This document shows, piece after piece, positions 35,301-44,244 of a DNA stretch of 64,000 nucleotides (positions are counted from its first letter, which is position 1; each line of letters starts with the position of its first letter). The notes below the pieces were generated by a model. It ran no database searches, was not told the DNA's origin, and saw only the letters and a list, made by a program, of their open reading frames with translations. The stretch spans positions 1 to 64,000 of the forward strand of contig NZ_WBKT01000003.1 of the NCBI RefSeq assembly GCF_008868175.1. The letters are read 5' to 3'. The stretch is from Micromonospora sp. AMSO31t. GTDB lineage: Bacteria > Actinomycetota > Actinomycetes > Mycobacteriales > Micromonosporaceae. The translations under genes were made by a program, and so were the position numbers.

Positions 35301-36222
35301 CGAGGTGGTCGAGGGAGCGCGCCCGGTCACGGGCGCCTCCCCGGCCCCCGACGCCGCCGGGCTCGGCCGGGCCCGGGCCACCGGTTTCCTCGTCCCGGCC
35401 ATGGTGCTCATCCTGGTCTTCCTCGTGGTTCCGGCCGCCTGGACGATCTACCTGGGCGTGACCAACTACCGGCTGACCGGCCTGGCCGCCGCCCACCCCG
35501 AGGTCGTCGGCCTGGACAACTACACCCGGGCCCTCGGTGACGAGCGGTTCCGCACCTCCCTGCTGCTGACCCTGCAGTTCGTCCTCGGCTCTGCGGTGAT
35601 CGGCCAGGCCGGTCTCGGCTTCGCCATCGCGTTCGCGCTGCGCGACCGCCGCGGCCCGCTGCGCCGGGTGGTCGAGGGGTTCGTGCTGCTCTCCTGGATC
35701 CTGCCCAGTTCGGTGGTCGCCTTCCTGTGGATCGCCCTGCTCGATAGGGACGCCGGCACGCTCAACGCGCTGCTCGGCATCCCCGGGACGGCGTGGCTGC
35801 TGGACCACCCGATGTTGTCGATCATCGTCTTCAACACCTGGCGCGGCACCGCGTTCTCGATGATGCTCTACGCCGCCGCGCTGGAGAACGTCCCCCGCTC
35901 GCACCTGGAGACCGCCCGGCTGGCCGGCGCCTCGACCTGGCAGCAGCTGCGCGACGTGGTCTTCCCCCGCATCCGCGGGCACGTGCTCACCAACCTGCTG
36001 CTGATCAGCCTCTGGACGTTCAACGACTTCGCGCCGTTCCTGATCACCGCCGGCGGGCCCGAGCAGCGCTCGGAGATCCTGCCGGTCTACGTCTACAAGG
36101 TGGCGCTCTCCGGCGGCGAACTCGGCTTCGGCGCCGCCATCTCGTTCGTCATGCTGCTGATCAACCTGGTCATCGCGCTGGTCTACCTGCGCATGCTGGG
36201 CCGGCGGAAGGAGTCGGCGTGA
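35275..36222 (+). CDS. Sugar ABC transporter permease (MalF-type)
   Basis: The 315-residue permease has six membrane segments and the binding-protein-dependent transport EAA loop (ENVPRSHLETARLAGASTWQQLRDVVFPRIRGHV, near residues 205-238) that contacts the ATPase. The N-terminal 45 residues are cytoplasmic. GTG at 35275 is used, which overlaps the preceding gene by 26 bases; a later GTG at 35305 is possible. It forms the membrane channel with the next permease. Substrate class is inferred from the binding protein and the downstream hydrolase. Confidence 0.88.
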   Translation: MVQVTSPPDEVVEGARPVTGASPAPDAAGLGRARATGFLVPAMVLILVFLVVPAAWTIYLGVTNYRLTGLAAAHPEVVGLDNYTRALGDERFRTSLLLTLQFVLGSAVIGQAGLGFAIAFALRDRRGPLRRVVEGFVLLSWILPSSVVAFLWIALLDRDAGTLNALLGIPGTAWLLDHPMLSIIVFNTWRGTAFSMMLYAAALENVPRSHLETARLAGASTWQQLRDVVFPRIRGHVLTNLLLISLWTFNDFAPFLITAGGPEQRSEILPVYVYKVALSGGELGFGAAISFVMLLINLVIALVYLRMLGRRKESA

Positions 36223-37091
36223 CCACCGGCACGGCGCCCGCGCCCACCACCGAGCCGACGGGGCCCACCGTGGCCGTACGCCACCTGCTCGCCCAGATCG
36301 GCCGCTACACGTTCCTCTGCGCCGTGCTGGCCTTCTTCGCGCTGCCGCTGCTGTGGCTGGCCACCGCCCCGTTCGACGACACCCCGACGGTCACCGCCTC
36401 GCTGCCGCGGTTCACCCTGGACAACTTCCGCGCGCTGCTGGACAACCCGTACGCGCTGAGTTCGCTGCTCAACTCGGTCTACCTGGCGGCCGGCACCGCG
36501 GCGCTGGTGGTGACGTTCGCGGCGCTGGCCGCGTACGCGCTGAGCCGGGTCCGGGTGCCCGGCCGCGACGCGCTGCTCTACGGGCTGCTGCTGCTGTCCT
36601 CGATCGTCACCGGCACCGCCACCATGGTGCCGCTGTTCGAGCTGGCCTTCCGGCTCAACCTGATCGACTCCCGGCTGGGCGTCATCCTGATCCTCAGCGG
36701 CGGGCTGCTGCCGGCGGCCATCTTCATCCTCAAGGACTTCATGGACTCCACCCCGACGTCCTACGAGGAGTCGGCCCGGGTCTTCGGCGCGAGCCCGTTG
36801 CAGATCATGCGGCACATCGTGGTGCCGCTGGTCCGCCCCGGCCTGGCCACCGTGGGCGTCTGGGCCGTGGCCAACGTCTGGGGCAACTTCCTGGTGCCGT
36901 TCCTGCTGCTGCGCGGGCCGGACAAGGCGCCGGCCGCGGTGATCATGTACACGCTCTACACCGAGGGCGGGCAGGCCGACCTGCGGCTGCTCTCCACCTT
37001 CTCGCTGCTCTACTCGCTGCCGGTGGCGCTCATGTTCGTCTTCGTCAGCAGCCGATACGGGTTCCGCTTCCACGGAGGGATCAAGCGCTGA
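36219..37091 (+). CDS. Sugar ABC transporter permease (MalG-type)
   Basis: This is the partner permease, 290 residues with six membrane segments. The EAA loop is MDSTPTSYEESARVFGASPLQIMRHIVVPLVRP (near residues 175-207). GTG at 36219 overlaps the upstream stop (GTGA), with AAGGAG eight bases ahead. Its own TGA overlaps the ATG of the ATPase gene by one base (TGATG). The N-terminal 25 residues are Thr/Pro-rich and cytoplasmic. It is expected to assemble with the MalF-type protein and a dimer of the ATPase encoded next. Confidence 0.88.
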   Translation: MTTGTAPAPTTEPTGPTVAVRHLLAQIGRYTFLCAVLAFFALPLLWLATAPFDDTPTVTASLPRFTLDNFRALLDNPYALSSLLNSVYLAAGTAALVVTFAALAAYALSRVRVPGRDALLYGLLLLSSIVTGTATMVPLFELAFRLNLIDSRLGVILILSGGLLPAAIFILKDFMDSTPTSYEESARVFGASPLQIMRHIVVPLVRPGLATVGVWAVANVWGNFLVPFLLLRGPDKAPAAVIMYTLYTEGGQADLRLLSTFSLLYSLPVALMFVFVSSRYGFRFHGGIKR

Positions 37092-38242
37092 TGTCCGCCA
37101 TCACCATGCGCGAGCTGACCAAGGTCTACCCCGGCGGGGTACGCGCCCTGGACGCCCTCGACCTGGAGATCGCCGACGGCGAGTTCTTCGCCCTGCTCGG
37201 CCCGTCCGGTTGCGGCAAGACGACCCTGCTGCGCACCATCGCCGGCCTGGAGGTCGCCTCCGGCGGCAGCGTGCGCATCGGCGAGCGCGACGTCACCAAC
37301 CTGCCGCCGGGCAAGCGGGACGTGGCCATGGTCTTCCAGGACTACGCCCTCTTCCCGCACATGACCGTGCGGGACAACATCGCCTATCCGCTGCGGATCA
37401 AGAAGGTCGACCGGCGCAGCCGGGGCAGCAAGGCCGCCGACACCGCCGACGAGCTGGGCCTGTCCGGGCTGCTGGAACGCCGTCCGGGGCAGCTCTCCGG
37501 CGGCCAGCAGCAGCGCGTCGCCCTGGCCCGCGCGATGGCCTGCCACCCGCAGGTGTTCCTGCTCGACGAGCCGCTGTCCAACCTCGACGCCCGGCTGCGG
37601 CTGGAGGCCCGGACCTTCCTCAAGCGCCTCCAGCGGGAGCTGGGCGTCACCACCGTCTTCGTGACCCACGACCAGGCCGAGGCGCTGGCCCTGGCGGACC
37701 GGATCGCGGTCATGGAGGGCGGCCGGATCCGCCAGGTGGGCACCCCCACCGAGGTCTTCCGCCGCCCCGCCAACACCTTCGTGGCCGGCTTCATCGGCTC
37801 CACCCCCATGAACCTGATCGACGCGCGGGTGCGGGGCGACGAGCTGTCGGTGGCCCGGGCCGGGCTGCCGCTGCCCGACGACGCCCGGGGCCAGGTCACC
37901 GACGGCGAGCGGCTGGTCTACGGCATCCGACCCGAATATCTCGACTACTCCCCCACGGCCGTTCCCGGCGCGCTGACCGGCGAGGTCGTCGTCGTGGAGA
38001 ACCTGGGCAGCGTCTCCCTGGTCTCGCTGGACGTCCCCGGCGAGGACACCGAGGAGACCGGCCCGGGCCGGACCAGCGTGCAGGTCGTCGTGGCCGAGGG
38101 CGGCGAACCGGAACCGGGCGACACCGGCTGGGCGGTGCCCCGCCCCGGCCGGTCCCTGCTCTACCGCGACGGGAACCTGGTCACCGCCGCCGCCACGGCC
38201 GGCGTGCCGGCCCCCCGCGCCGACGCCGCCGCGCGGAGCTGA
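37091..38242 (+). CDS. ABC transporter ATPase (MalK/UgpC-type)
   Basis: The 383-residue ATPase energises the sugar importer. Walker A GPSGCGKTTLL (near residue 37), Q loop VFQDYALFPHMTV, signature LSGGQQQRVALARAM (near residue 135), Walker B VFLLDEPLSNLDARLR and the switch THDQAEA are intact. The C-terminal 150 residues form the OB/TOBE regulatory domain typical of MalK/UgpC. Unlike many actinomycetes that use one shared MsiK ATPase, this operon carries its own. ATG at 37091 overlaps the permease stop. The PHP metallohydrolase gene begins two bases after its stop. Confidence 0.92.
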   Translation: MSAITMRELTKVYPGGVRALDALDLEIADGEFFALLGPSGCGKTTLLRTIAGLEVASGGSVRIGERDVTNLPPGKRDVAMVFQDYALFPHMTVRDNIAYPLRIKKVDRRSRGSKAADTADELGLSGLLERRPGQLSGGQQQRVALARAMACHPQVFLLDEPLSNLDARLRLEARTFLKRLQRELGVTTVFVTHDQAEALALADRIAVMEGGRIRQVGTPTEVFRRPANTFVAGFIGSTPMNLIDARVRGDELSVARAGLPLPDDARGQVTDGERLVYGIRPEYLDYSPTAVPGALTGEVVVVENLGSVSLVSLDVPGEDTEETGPGRTSVQVVVAEGGEPEPGDTGWAVPRPGRSLLYRDGNLVTAAATAGVPAPRADAAARS

Positions 38243-38244
38243 CC

Positions 38245-39453
38245 GTGGTCGTGCACCGCGGCAGGTGGACCCTGCAGGACCGGGCCGACGACATGCTGCG
38301 GGCGCTGCCGGTCACCGTCGCACCCGGCACCGCCGCGCTCACCGTCCGGCTGGACTATCCCCGCGGCGCCGGCGTGCTCGATTTGGGCTGCGTCGGGCCG
38401 GACGGCTTCCGCGGCTGGTCGGGCGGCGCCCGCGACGGCTACACCGTGGCCGCCGGCTGGGCCACCCCCGGCTACCTGCCGGGCGAGCTGGAACCCGGCG
38501 AGTGGCAGGTGCTGCTGAGGTTGCACCGCATCCCACCGGACGGGCTGGACTACGAGGTCACCGCCACCACCAGCACCACGCCGCCGCCCGCGCCCGCCGC
38601 ACCGGCGGCGCCGCCGCGCCCGGACCGCCCGCCCCGCCGCGACCTGCCCGCCGTCGACGGCCGGCGCTGGCTCGCCGGCGACCTGCACGCGCACACCGTG
38701 CACAGCGACGGCAGCCAGACCATCGACGAGTTGGCCGCGCTCGCCGCCGCCCGCGGCCTGGACTTCCTCGCCGTCACCGACCACAACACCGTCAGCCACC
38801 ACCCGTGGCTGCCGGACGCCTCCACCCGCTACGGCATCAGCCTGCTGCCCGGCCAGGAGGTGACCACCGACCGGGGACACGCCAACGTGTTCGGGCCGGT
38901 GGGCTGGATCGACTTCCGCCGCCTGCCGGACGAGTGGCTCGCCGCCGCCCGGCGCGACGGCGGGCTCATGTCGGTCAACCACCCCCTCGGCGGCGACTGC
39001 GCCTGGCGCCAGCCGCTGGCCGACCGCACCCCACTGGTCGAGGTGTGGCACTCCGGTTGGTGGGACCGCACCTGGGGCGCCCCGCTGGCCTGGGCGCGGG
39101 CCTGGCGGCCCGACGTCGTGGCGATCGGCGGCAGCGACTTCCACCGCCCCGGCGACGACGCACCGCCCGGCTCCCCCACCACCTGGGTGCTCGCCGACCC
39201 CGACCGCGCCCCCGGCGACGCCGTGCTGGACGCGCTGCGCGGCGGCCGTACCGCGATCTCCGCCGACCCCGGCGGGCCGCTGCTGCTGCGCCTCGGCGAC
39301 GAGCTGCTGGCGCTCGACGCCGACGGCGCGCTGCTGGCCTACCCGGACGGCCGGCACCGGCTGGTCCGCGGCGACCGGTGCCTGCTGCCGGCCGGCGACG
39401 GGCTGCACGTCCTGGAGTCCCACCGCATGGAGGTGATCGCGCTGTGCAGCTGA
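38245..39453 (+). CDS. PHP-domain CehA/McbA-family metallohydrolase (putative phosphoesterase)
   Basis: The 402-residue protein has an N-terminal beta-sandwich-like domain (residues 1-125), a Pro/Ala-rich linker, and a PHP metal-dependent hydrolase domain (residues 140-360): GDLHAHTVHSDG, AVTDHNT, NHPLGGD and GGSDFHRPGDD carry the metal-binding His/Asp set. PHP proteins hydrolyse phosphoesters; CehA and McbA relatives hydrolyse carbamate or amide bonds in xenobiotics, so the bond cleaved is not certain. In this operon of carbohydrate uptake genes a phosphodiester or phosphomonoester of an imported glycan is the most likely target. GTG at 38245 follows the ATPase stop by two bases. No signal peptide is evident. 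Confidence 0.8.
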   Translation: MVVHRGRWTLQDRADDMLRALPVTVAPGTAALTVRLDYPRGAGVLDLGCVGPDGFRGWSGGARDGYTVAAGWATPGYLPGELEPGEWQVLLRLHRIPPDGLDYEVTATTSTTPPPAPAAPAAPPRPDRPPRRDLPAVDGRRWLAGDLHAHTVHSDGSQTIDELAALAAARGLDFLAVTDHNTVSHHPWLPDASTRYGISLLPGQEVTTDRGHANVFGPVGWIDFRRLPDEWLAAARRDGGLMSVNHPLGGDCAWRQPLADRTPLVEVWHSGWWDRTWGAPLAWARAWRPDVVAIGGSDFHRPGDDAPPGSPTTWVLADPDRAPGDAVLDALRGGRTAISADPGGPLLLRLGDELLALDADGALLAYPDGRHRLVRGDRCLLPAGDGLHVLESHRMEVIALCS

Positions 39454-40352
39454 CCGCACGCACGCGGGTGGCCGGCGCCCCCGTCAACTACGGCATCTAC
39501 CAGCCCACCGGGGCGCCCGTCGGCCCCGACGACCTGCTCGCGGCACTGGCCCGCGACGGCTACACCGGGGTGGACTCCGGCCCGATCGGCTACCTCGGCA
39601 CCGGCGAGACCCTCGCGCGGCGGCTGGCCGCGTCCGGCATCGCGCTGGCCGGCGGCTGGGTCGACCTGCGGTTCGCCGACCCGGCCGGCTTCGCCGAGGA
39701 CCTGACCCAGCTCGACGCCGCGCTCGACGTGTTCACCGCCGCGCCGGTCGACGACCCCCGGTTCGCGCCCCGGCCGACCCTGGCCTGCCCCGGCAACCCG
39801 GGCCGGATGGCCCGGCCGGGCATGCCGACCGACCTGGCGTCGGCGCTGCCCGCCGCGGCCTGGCCGGACTTCGCCGCCCGGGTGCAGCAGGCCGCCGACC
39901 GGTGCCGCGACCGCGGCCTGGAGCCGGTGTTCCACTACCACCTCGGCACCGACGTGGAGACCGAGGCGGAGGCCGACCGGCTGCTCGAACTGACCGACAT
40001 CGCCATCTGCCTGGACACCGGGCACCTCGCGCTGGCCGGCGGCGACCCGGTGGCCGCCGCACGCCGCTGGGCCGGCCGCATCGGCCAGGTGCACCTGAAG
40101 GACGCCGACCTCGCCGCCCACGCCCGGACCCGGGCGGCCGGCGGCGGCCTCATGGACATGGTCGCCGCCGGCGGATTCTGCGCCCTGGGCCGCGGCGACG
40201 TGGACCTCGCCGGGGTCTTCGCCGCGCTCGACGACATCGGCTACACCGGCTGGCTGGTGGTCGAGCAGGACGCCCCCGAGGACGGGGACCTCGACCGGAT
40301 CCGCGCCGACCAGCACGCCAACCGGCGGTGGCTCGAGGAGGTGCTGCGATGA
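39444..40352 (+). CDS. Sugar-phosphate isomerase/epimerase-like TIM-barrel protein (IolE/IolI type)
   Basis: The 302-residue protein matches the xylose-isomerase-like TIM-barrel superfamily (AP_endonuc_2) that includes inosose dehydratase IolE and inosose isomerase IolI. Metal-ligand blocks are visible: FHYHLGTDVE, ICLDTGHLALAGGD, GQVHLKDAD and LVVEQDAPE. GTG at 39444 overlaps the preceding gene by ten bases and has a perfect GGAGGTGAT site eight bases upstream, which fixes the start. The canonical IolE N-terminus (NDD region) is not seen, so a specific call is not made. Its neighbours, a Gfo/Idh/MocA dehydrogenase and iol genes across the GntR locus, make an inosose-type substrate plausible. 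Confidence 0.8.
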   Translation: MQLTARTRVAGAPVNYGIYQPTGAPVGPDDLLAALARDGYTGVDSGPIGYLGTGETLARRLAASGIALAGGWVDLRFADPAGFAEDLTQLDAALDVFTAAPVDDPRFAPRPTLACPGNPGRMARPGMPTDLASALPAAAWPDFAARVQQAADRCRDRGLEPVFHYHLGTDVETEAEADRLLELTDIAICLDTGHLALAGGDPVAAARRWAGRIGQVHLKDADLAAHARTRAAGGGLMDMVAAGGFCALGRGDVDLAGVFAALDDIGYTGWLVVEQDAPEDGDLDRIRADQHANRRWLEEVLR

Positions 40353-41491
40353 CCGAGCCCGGCAAGCGGATCCGGATCGCGGTGGCCGGGCTGGGCATCA
40401 TCGCCCGCACCGTGCACCTGCCGCTGCTGCAACGCCGCGGCGACCTGTTCGAAATCGTCGCCCTGGCCGACCTGTCCCCGTCCCGGATGACCGAGCTGGG
40501 CGAGCGGTACGGCGTCGAGCCCGCCCGCCGCTACACCGACGCGGCCCGGATGGTCACCGACGGCGGCTGCGACGCGGTGCTGCTGGCCACCTCCGGCTCG
40601 CACGGCGACCTGGCCGCGCTGGCGCTGCGCGCCGGCCTGCCGGTGCTGTGCGAGAAACCGCTGGCCTACACCCTCGCCGAGACGGCCCGGCTGGCCGAGC
40701 TGGACACCCGCGGCCCGGCGCTGATGGTCGGCTACATGAAGCAGTACGACCCAGCGGTCGCCGAGGCGGCGCGACTGCTCGCGGAACTCGGCGGGGCCGA
40801 GCGGGTGCACGCCGTGGAGGTGACCGTGCTGCACGCCGGCGGCGACCGGCAGCTGCGCTTCGCCAACCTGCCCCCGGCCGCCGGCGATGTGCCGGCCGGG
40901 GAGGCGGCCCGGCTGTCCGCCGCCGACCGGGCGCTGCTCGACGCCGCCGTCGGCGTCGACCCGGGCGCCCGCACCCTCTACCAGATCCTGATCAACAGCA
41001 TCTCGCACGACCTGTCCCTGCTGCGGCTGTTCACCGGGGCACCGGCCACCGTGGAGCAGGTCGCCACGTGGCCGCTCCCGGACGGCCCGGCCGAGCCGTC
41101 GGTGGAGATCAGCGGACGGCTGCCGGACGGCGCCCGCTACGGCATCCGGTGGCTCAACCTGCCGGACTACCCCGCCTACCGGGAGACGGTCACCCTGCAC
41201 CACGCCCGCGGCTCGCTGGAGCTGGTGTTCCCCTCGCCGTACCTGCTCAACGCGCCGACCACGCTGACCGTGGTGGACGAGCACGGCGGCGGTGAGCGGC
41301 GGGCCGCGTACCGGTCGGTGACCGAGGCGTTCGAGCAGGAGCTGGTCGCGTTCCACGCGATGGTCACCGCGGGCGCCGCGCCGCTGACCGGCATCGCCGA
41401 GGGCGCGGCCGACGTACGGACCAGCCAGCAGGTGGTACGCCGCTACGGTGAGCTGACCGGGGCGGCGATCGGCGGAGAGGCGGCGAGCTGA
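40349..41491 (+). CDS. Gfo/Idh/MocA-family NAD(P)-dependent oxidoreductase
   Basis: The 380-residue dehydrogenase has an N-terminal Rossmann fold (RIAVAGLGIIARTVHLPLL, with GxGxxA) and the family motif CEKPLAYTLAE (catalytic lysine near 108). The C-terminal alpha/beta domain contains DLSLLRLFTG and TLHHARGSLELVF. Members oxidise sugars, sugar acids or inositols (IolG is one). ATG at 40349 overlaps the upstream stop (ATGA), and its stop overlaps the mannosidase ATG (TGATG). It is a candidate missing inositol dehydrogenase for the iol genes nearby, but glycan oxidation, as in non-hydrolytic glycosidase pathways, is another possibility. Confidence 0.85.
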   Translation: MTEPGKRIRIAVAGLGIIARTVHLPLLQRRGDLFEIVALADLSPSRMTELGERYGVEPARRYTDAARMVTDGGCDAVLLATSGSHGDLAALALRAGLPVLCEKPLAYTLAETARLAELDTRGPALMVGYMKQYDPAVAEAARLLAELGGAERVHAVEVTVLHAGGDRQLRFANLPPAAGDVPAGEAARLSAADRALLDAAVGVDPGARTLYQILINSISHDLSLLRLFTGAPATVEQVATWPLPDGPAEPSVEISGRLPDGARYGIRWLNLPDYPAYRETVTLHHARGSLELVFPSPYLLNAPTTLTVVDEHGGGERRAAYRSVTEAFEQELVAFHAMVTAGAAPLTGIAEGAADVRTSQQVVRRYGELTGAAIGGEAAS

Positions 41492-44238
41492 TGACGCGAC
41501 CGACCGAGATCATCGTGGTGCCACACACCCACTGGGACCGGGAGTGGTACGAGCCGTTCCAGCGGTTCCGGCTGCGGCTGGTGGCGCTGCTGGACGACGT
41601 GTTCGACCGGATGGAGCGCGACCCGCGGCAGCGGTTCACCCTCGACGGGCAGCTCGCCGCGGTCGACGACTACCTGGAGGTCCGCCCGGAGCGGCGGGAG
41701 CAGGTGATCGACCTGGTCCGGGCCGGCCGGCTGTCGGTGGGCCCCTGGCAGATCCTGCTCGACGAGTTCCTCTGCTCCGGCGAGAACATCGTCCGCAACC
41801 TCGAACGCGGGCTGACCCGCAGCGCCGATCTGGGCGGCGCCATGCCGGTCGGCTACCTGCCCGACATGTTCGGCCACATCGCACAGATGCCGCAGATCCT
41901 GGCCGGCGCCGGGCTTGCCCACGCCTGCGTGTTCCGCGGCGTGCCCGAGCGGGTGCACCGTCACGCGTTCGCCTGGCAGGCGCCCGACGGCACCACGATC
42001 CGCACCCAGTACCTGCCCGGCGGCTACGGCAACGGTGCCGCGCTGATGGAGAACGCCGGGCAGGTCACGCGCCGGGCCGGTGACCTCGCCGACCGGCTCG
42101 CCGAATGGCGGCCGGACGGTGACGACACCCCGGTGCTGGCCATGTACGGCACCGACCACGCCGCCCCGGCGCCGGACGCCCCGGACCTGCTGGCCACCGC
42201 GGACGTCGCCGGCACCCGGCTGCGGCTGGGCACCCTCGCCGAGTACTTCGCCACCCAACCGGCCACCGTCGACGGCCTGCCCGTGGTCCGTGGCGAACTG
42301 CGCTCGCACGCCCGGGCCAACATCCTGCCCGGCGTGATCTCCGTCCGCGCGCACCTGAAGCAGGCGATGAACCGCGCCGAGCGGCGCGTCGAACGGTACG
42401 CCGAACCGCTCGCCGCGCTCACCCACGACGGGTCCGTGCAGCGCTTCCTCGACATGGCCTGGACCCGGCTGATCGACGCGAGCTGCCACGACTCGGTGAC
42501 CGGCTGCGGCTGTGACGAGACCGCCGAACAGGTCGCCGCCCGGCTCGCCGAGGCCGACCAGCTCGGCCGTGCGGTGTGCGACCTGGTCGGCGCGCGGCTG
42601 TCGGCCGCCGTGCCCCGGGACGGCTACCTGCTGTTCAACCCCACCCCGGCGGCGCGTACCGCCCTGGTGTGCCTGGACGTGGAGACACCGGCCGGCGGCG
42701 CCGTGGCGCTCGCCGACGCCGCCGGCCGCAGCGTGGCCACCCAGGTCCTCGATCGGGGCCGCACACTGCTCGCCGACGACGTCGTGCCGGCGGCCGACCT
42801 GCCGGCCGTGCTCACCCGGGTGCACGGCCGGGAGCTGTACGGCCAGGAGGTCACGGCCTGGTCGGTGTCGCCCGACGACGCCACCCTCACCTTCGAGGTG
42901 GCCCGGCACGGGGATCCGGCCTTCGACGTGGAGGACGTCCGGCTGGCGCTCGCCGCCGCCGCGCAGCCGGACCGGTGGCGGGTACGCATCCTCGCCGCGC
43001 CCCGGGCCACCGTCGCCGCCCTGGTCGACGTGCCGCCGCTGGGGCGGGCCGCGGTCCGGCCGGTGCCGCTGCCGGCGACCGCGACGCCCGCGTCCGACCC
43101 GGTCACGGTGGCCGGCCGCAGCCTCGACAACGGCCTGCTCCGGGTCGACGTCGCCGAGGACGGCACCCTGGCGCTGTCCACCCCGGACGGGGTGACCGTG
43201 GACGGGGTGGGCCGGATCGTCGACGGCGGCGACGTGGGCGACAGCTACAACTACGCCCCGCCGGCCGCCGACGAGCTGGTGGACAAGCCGCAGGCCGTGC
43301 GGACCGTGGTGCGCCACGACGGCCCGCTGGTGGCCGTCCTGGAGGTGGTACGCGAGTACCGCTGGCCGGTGGCCGCGGACGTCGACGCGGGCTCCCGCGC
43401 CGTGGAGCGGGAGCCGATCACCGTGACCACCCGGGTCGAGCTGCGCCGCGGCGAGGGCTTCGTCCGGCTGCGCGTCGAGTTCGACAACCGCTGCGACGAC
43501 CATCGGGTGCGGTTGCACCTGCCGCTGCCGTCGCCGGCCGACACGTCGTACGCCGAGGGTCAGTTCGCCGTGGTGGGGCGCGGCCTGACGGCCGAGGGTG
43601 GTGGCGGTGAGGTGCCGCTGCCCACCTTCCCGGCCAACGGGTTCGTCGCGGCCGGCGGGCCGGACGGCGCGCTCGCCGTGCTGCTGACCCAGCCCACCGA
43701 GTACGAGCTGACCGACGCCGGCCGCGAGCTGGCGGTCACCGTGCTGCGGTCGATCGGGATGCTGTCGCGCAACCGGCACGCGTTGCGTGACGAGCCCGCC
43801 GGCCCGCAGTTGCCCACGCCGCAGGCGCAGTGCCGCGGCATCCGCACGGTCGAGCTGGCGGTGCTGCCCTACCGGGGCGCCTGGCACGAGGCGGGGGTGC
43901 TGGCGGCGGCCGAGGCGTACCGGCACGAGGTGCTGGCGTTCCCGGGCGCCGCCGACCCGGCCACCGCGCTGCCCGCGCCGGCGGTCGGGCTCTCCGTCGA
44001 CGGGCCGGGCGTCGCGGTGACCAGCGTCCGGGACCGGGCGGGCCGCACCGAGGTGCGGCTGGTGGCGCAGGCCCCGGTCGACACCACCGCCGTGCTCGGT
44101 GGCGCGACGGTCCGCGGGGCCTGGCGGGCCGACCTGCTCGGCCGGCCCGGCGAGCAGCTCACCGTCGACGGTGACGGGCTGGTCCGGCTGCCCCTGCGCG
44201 CCTGGGAGATCGCCACGGTGCAGCTCGACCTGAGCTGA
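41491..44238 (+). CDS. Alpha-mannosidase, glycoside hydrolase family 38
   Basis: The 915-residue enzyme has the GH38 N-terminal catalytic domain with zinc-binding HTHWDREWYEP (near residue 12), the nucleophile region YLPDMFGHIAQMPQIL (Asp near 127), and SCHDSVTGCGCDETAEQV. Middle helical and C-terminal beta-sandwich domains (GDSYNYAPPAADE, RLRVEFDNRCDDHRVRLH) give the full family length. There is no signal peptide, so it acts in the cytoplasm on imported alpha-mannosides. It is the last gene of the GntR-linked operon. GH38 enzymes remove alpha-1,2/1,3/1,6-linked mannose, so mannosylated inositol, mannan fragments or N-glycan pieces are all possible substrates. Confidence 0.92.
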   Translation: MTRPTEIIVVPHTHWDREWYEPFQRFRLRLVALLDDVFDRMERDPRQRFTLDGQLAAVDDYLEVRPERREQVIDLVRAGRLSVGPWQILLDEFLCSGENIVRNLERGLTRSADLGGAMPVGYLPDMFGHIAQMPQILAGAGLAHACVFRGVPERVHRHAFAWQAPDGTTIRTQYLPGGYGNGAALMENAGQVTRRAGDLADRLAEWRPDGDDTPVLAMYGTDHAAPAPDAPDLLATADVAGTRLRLGTLAEYFATQPATVDGLPVVRGELRSHARANILPGVISVRAHLKQAMNRAERRVERYAEPLAALTHDGSVQRFLDMAWTRLIDASCHDSVTGCGCDETAEQVAARLAEADQLGRAVCDLVGARLSAAVPRDGYLLFNPTPAARTALVCLDVETPAGGAVALADAAGRSVATQVLDRGRTLLADDVVPAADLPAVLTRVHGRELYGQEVTAWSVSPDDATLTFEVARHGDPAFDVEDVRLALAAAAQPDRWRVRILAAPRATVAALVDVPPLGRAAVRPVPLPATATPASDPVTVAGRSLDNGLLRVDVAEDGTLALSTPDGVTVDGVGRIVDGGDVGDSYNYAPPAADELVDKPQAVRTVVRHDGPLVAVLEVVREYRWPVAADVDAGSRAVEREPITVTTRVELRRGEGFVRLRVEFDNRCDDHRVRLHLPLPSPADTSYAEGQFAVVGRGLTAEGGGGEVPLPTFPANGFVAAGGPDGALAVLLTQPTEYELTDAGRELAVTVLRSIGMLSRNRHALRDEPAGPQLPTPQAQCRGIRTVELAVLPYRGAWHEAGVLAAAEAYRHEVLAFPGAADPATALPAPAVGLSVDGPGVAVTSVRDRAGRTEVRLVAQAPVDTTAVLGGATVRGAWRADLLGRPGEQLTVDGDGLVRLPLRAWEIATVQLDLS

Positions 44239-44244
44239 CCCGGC

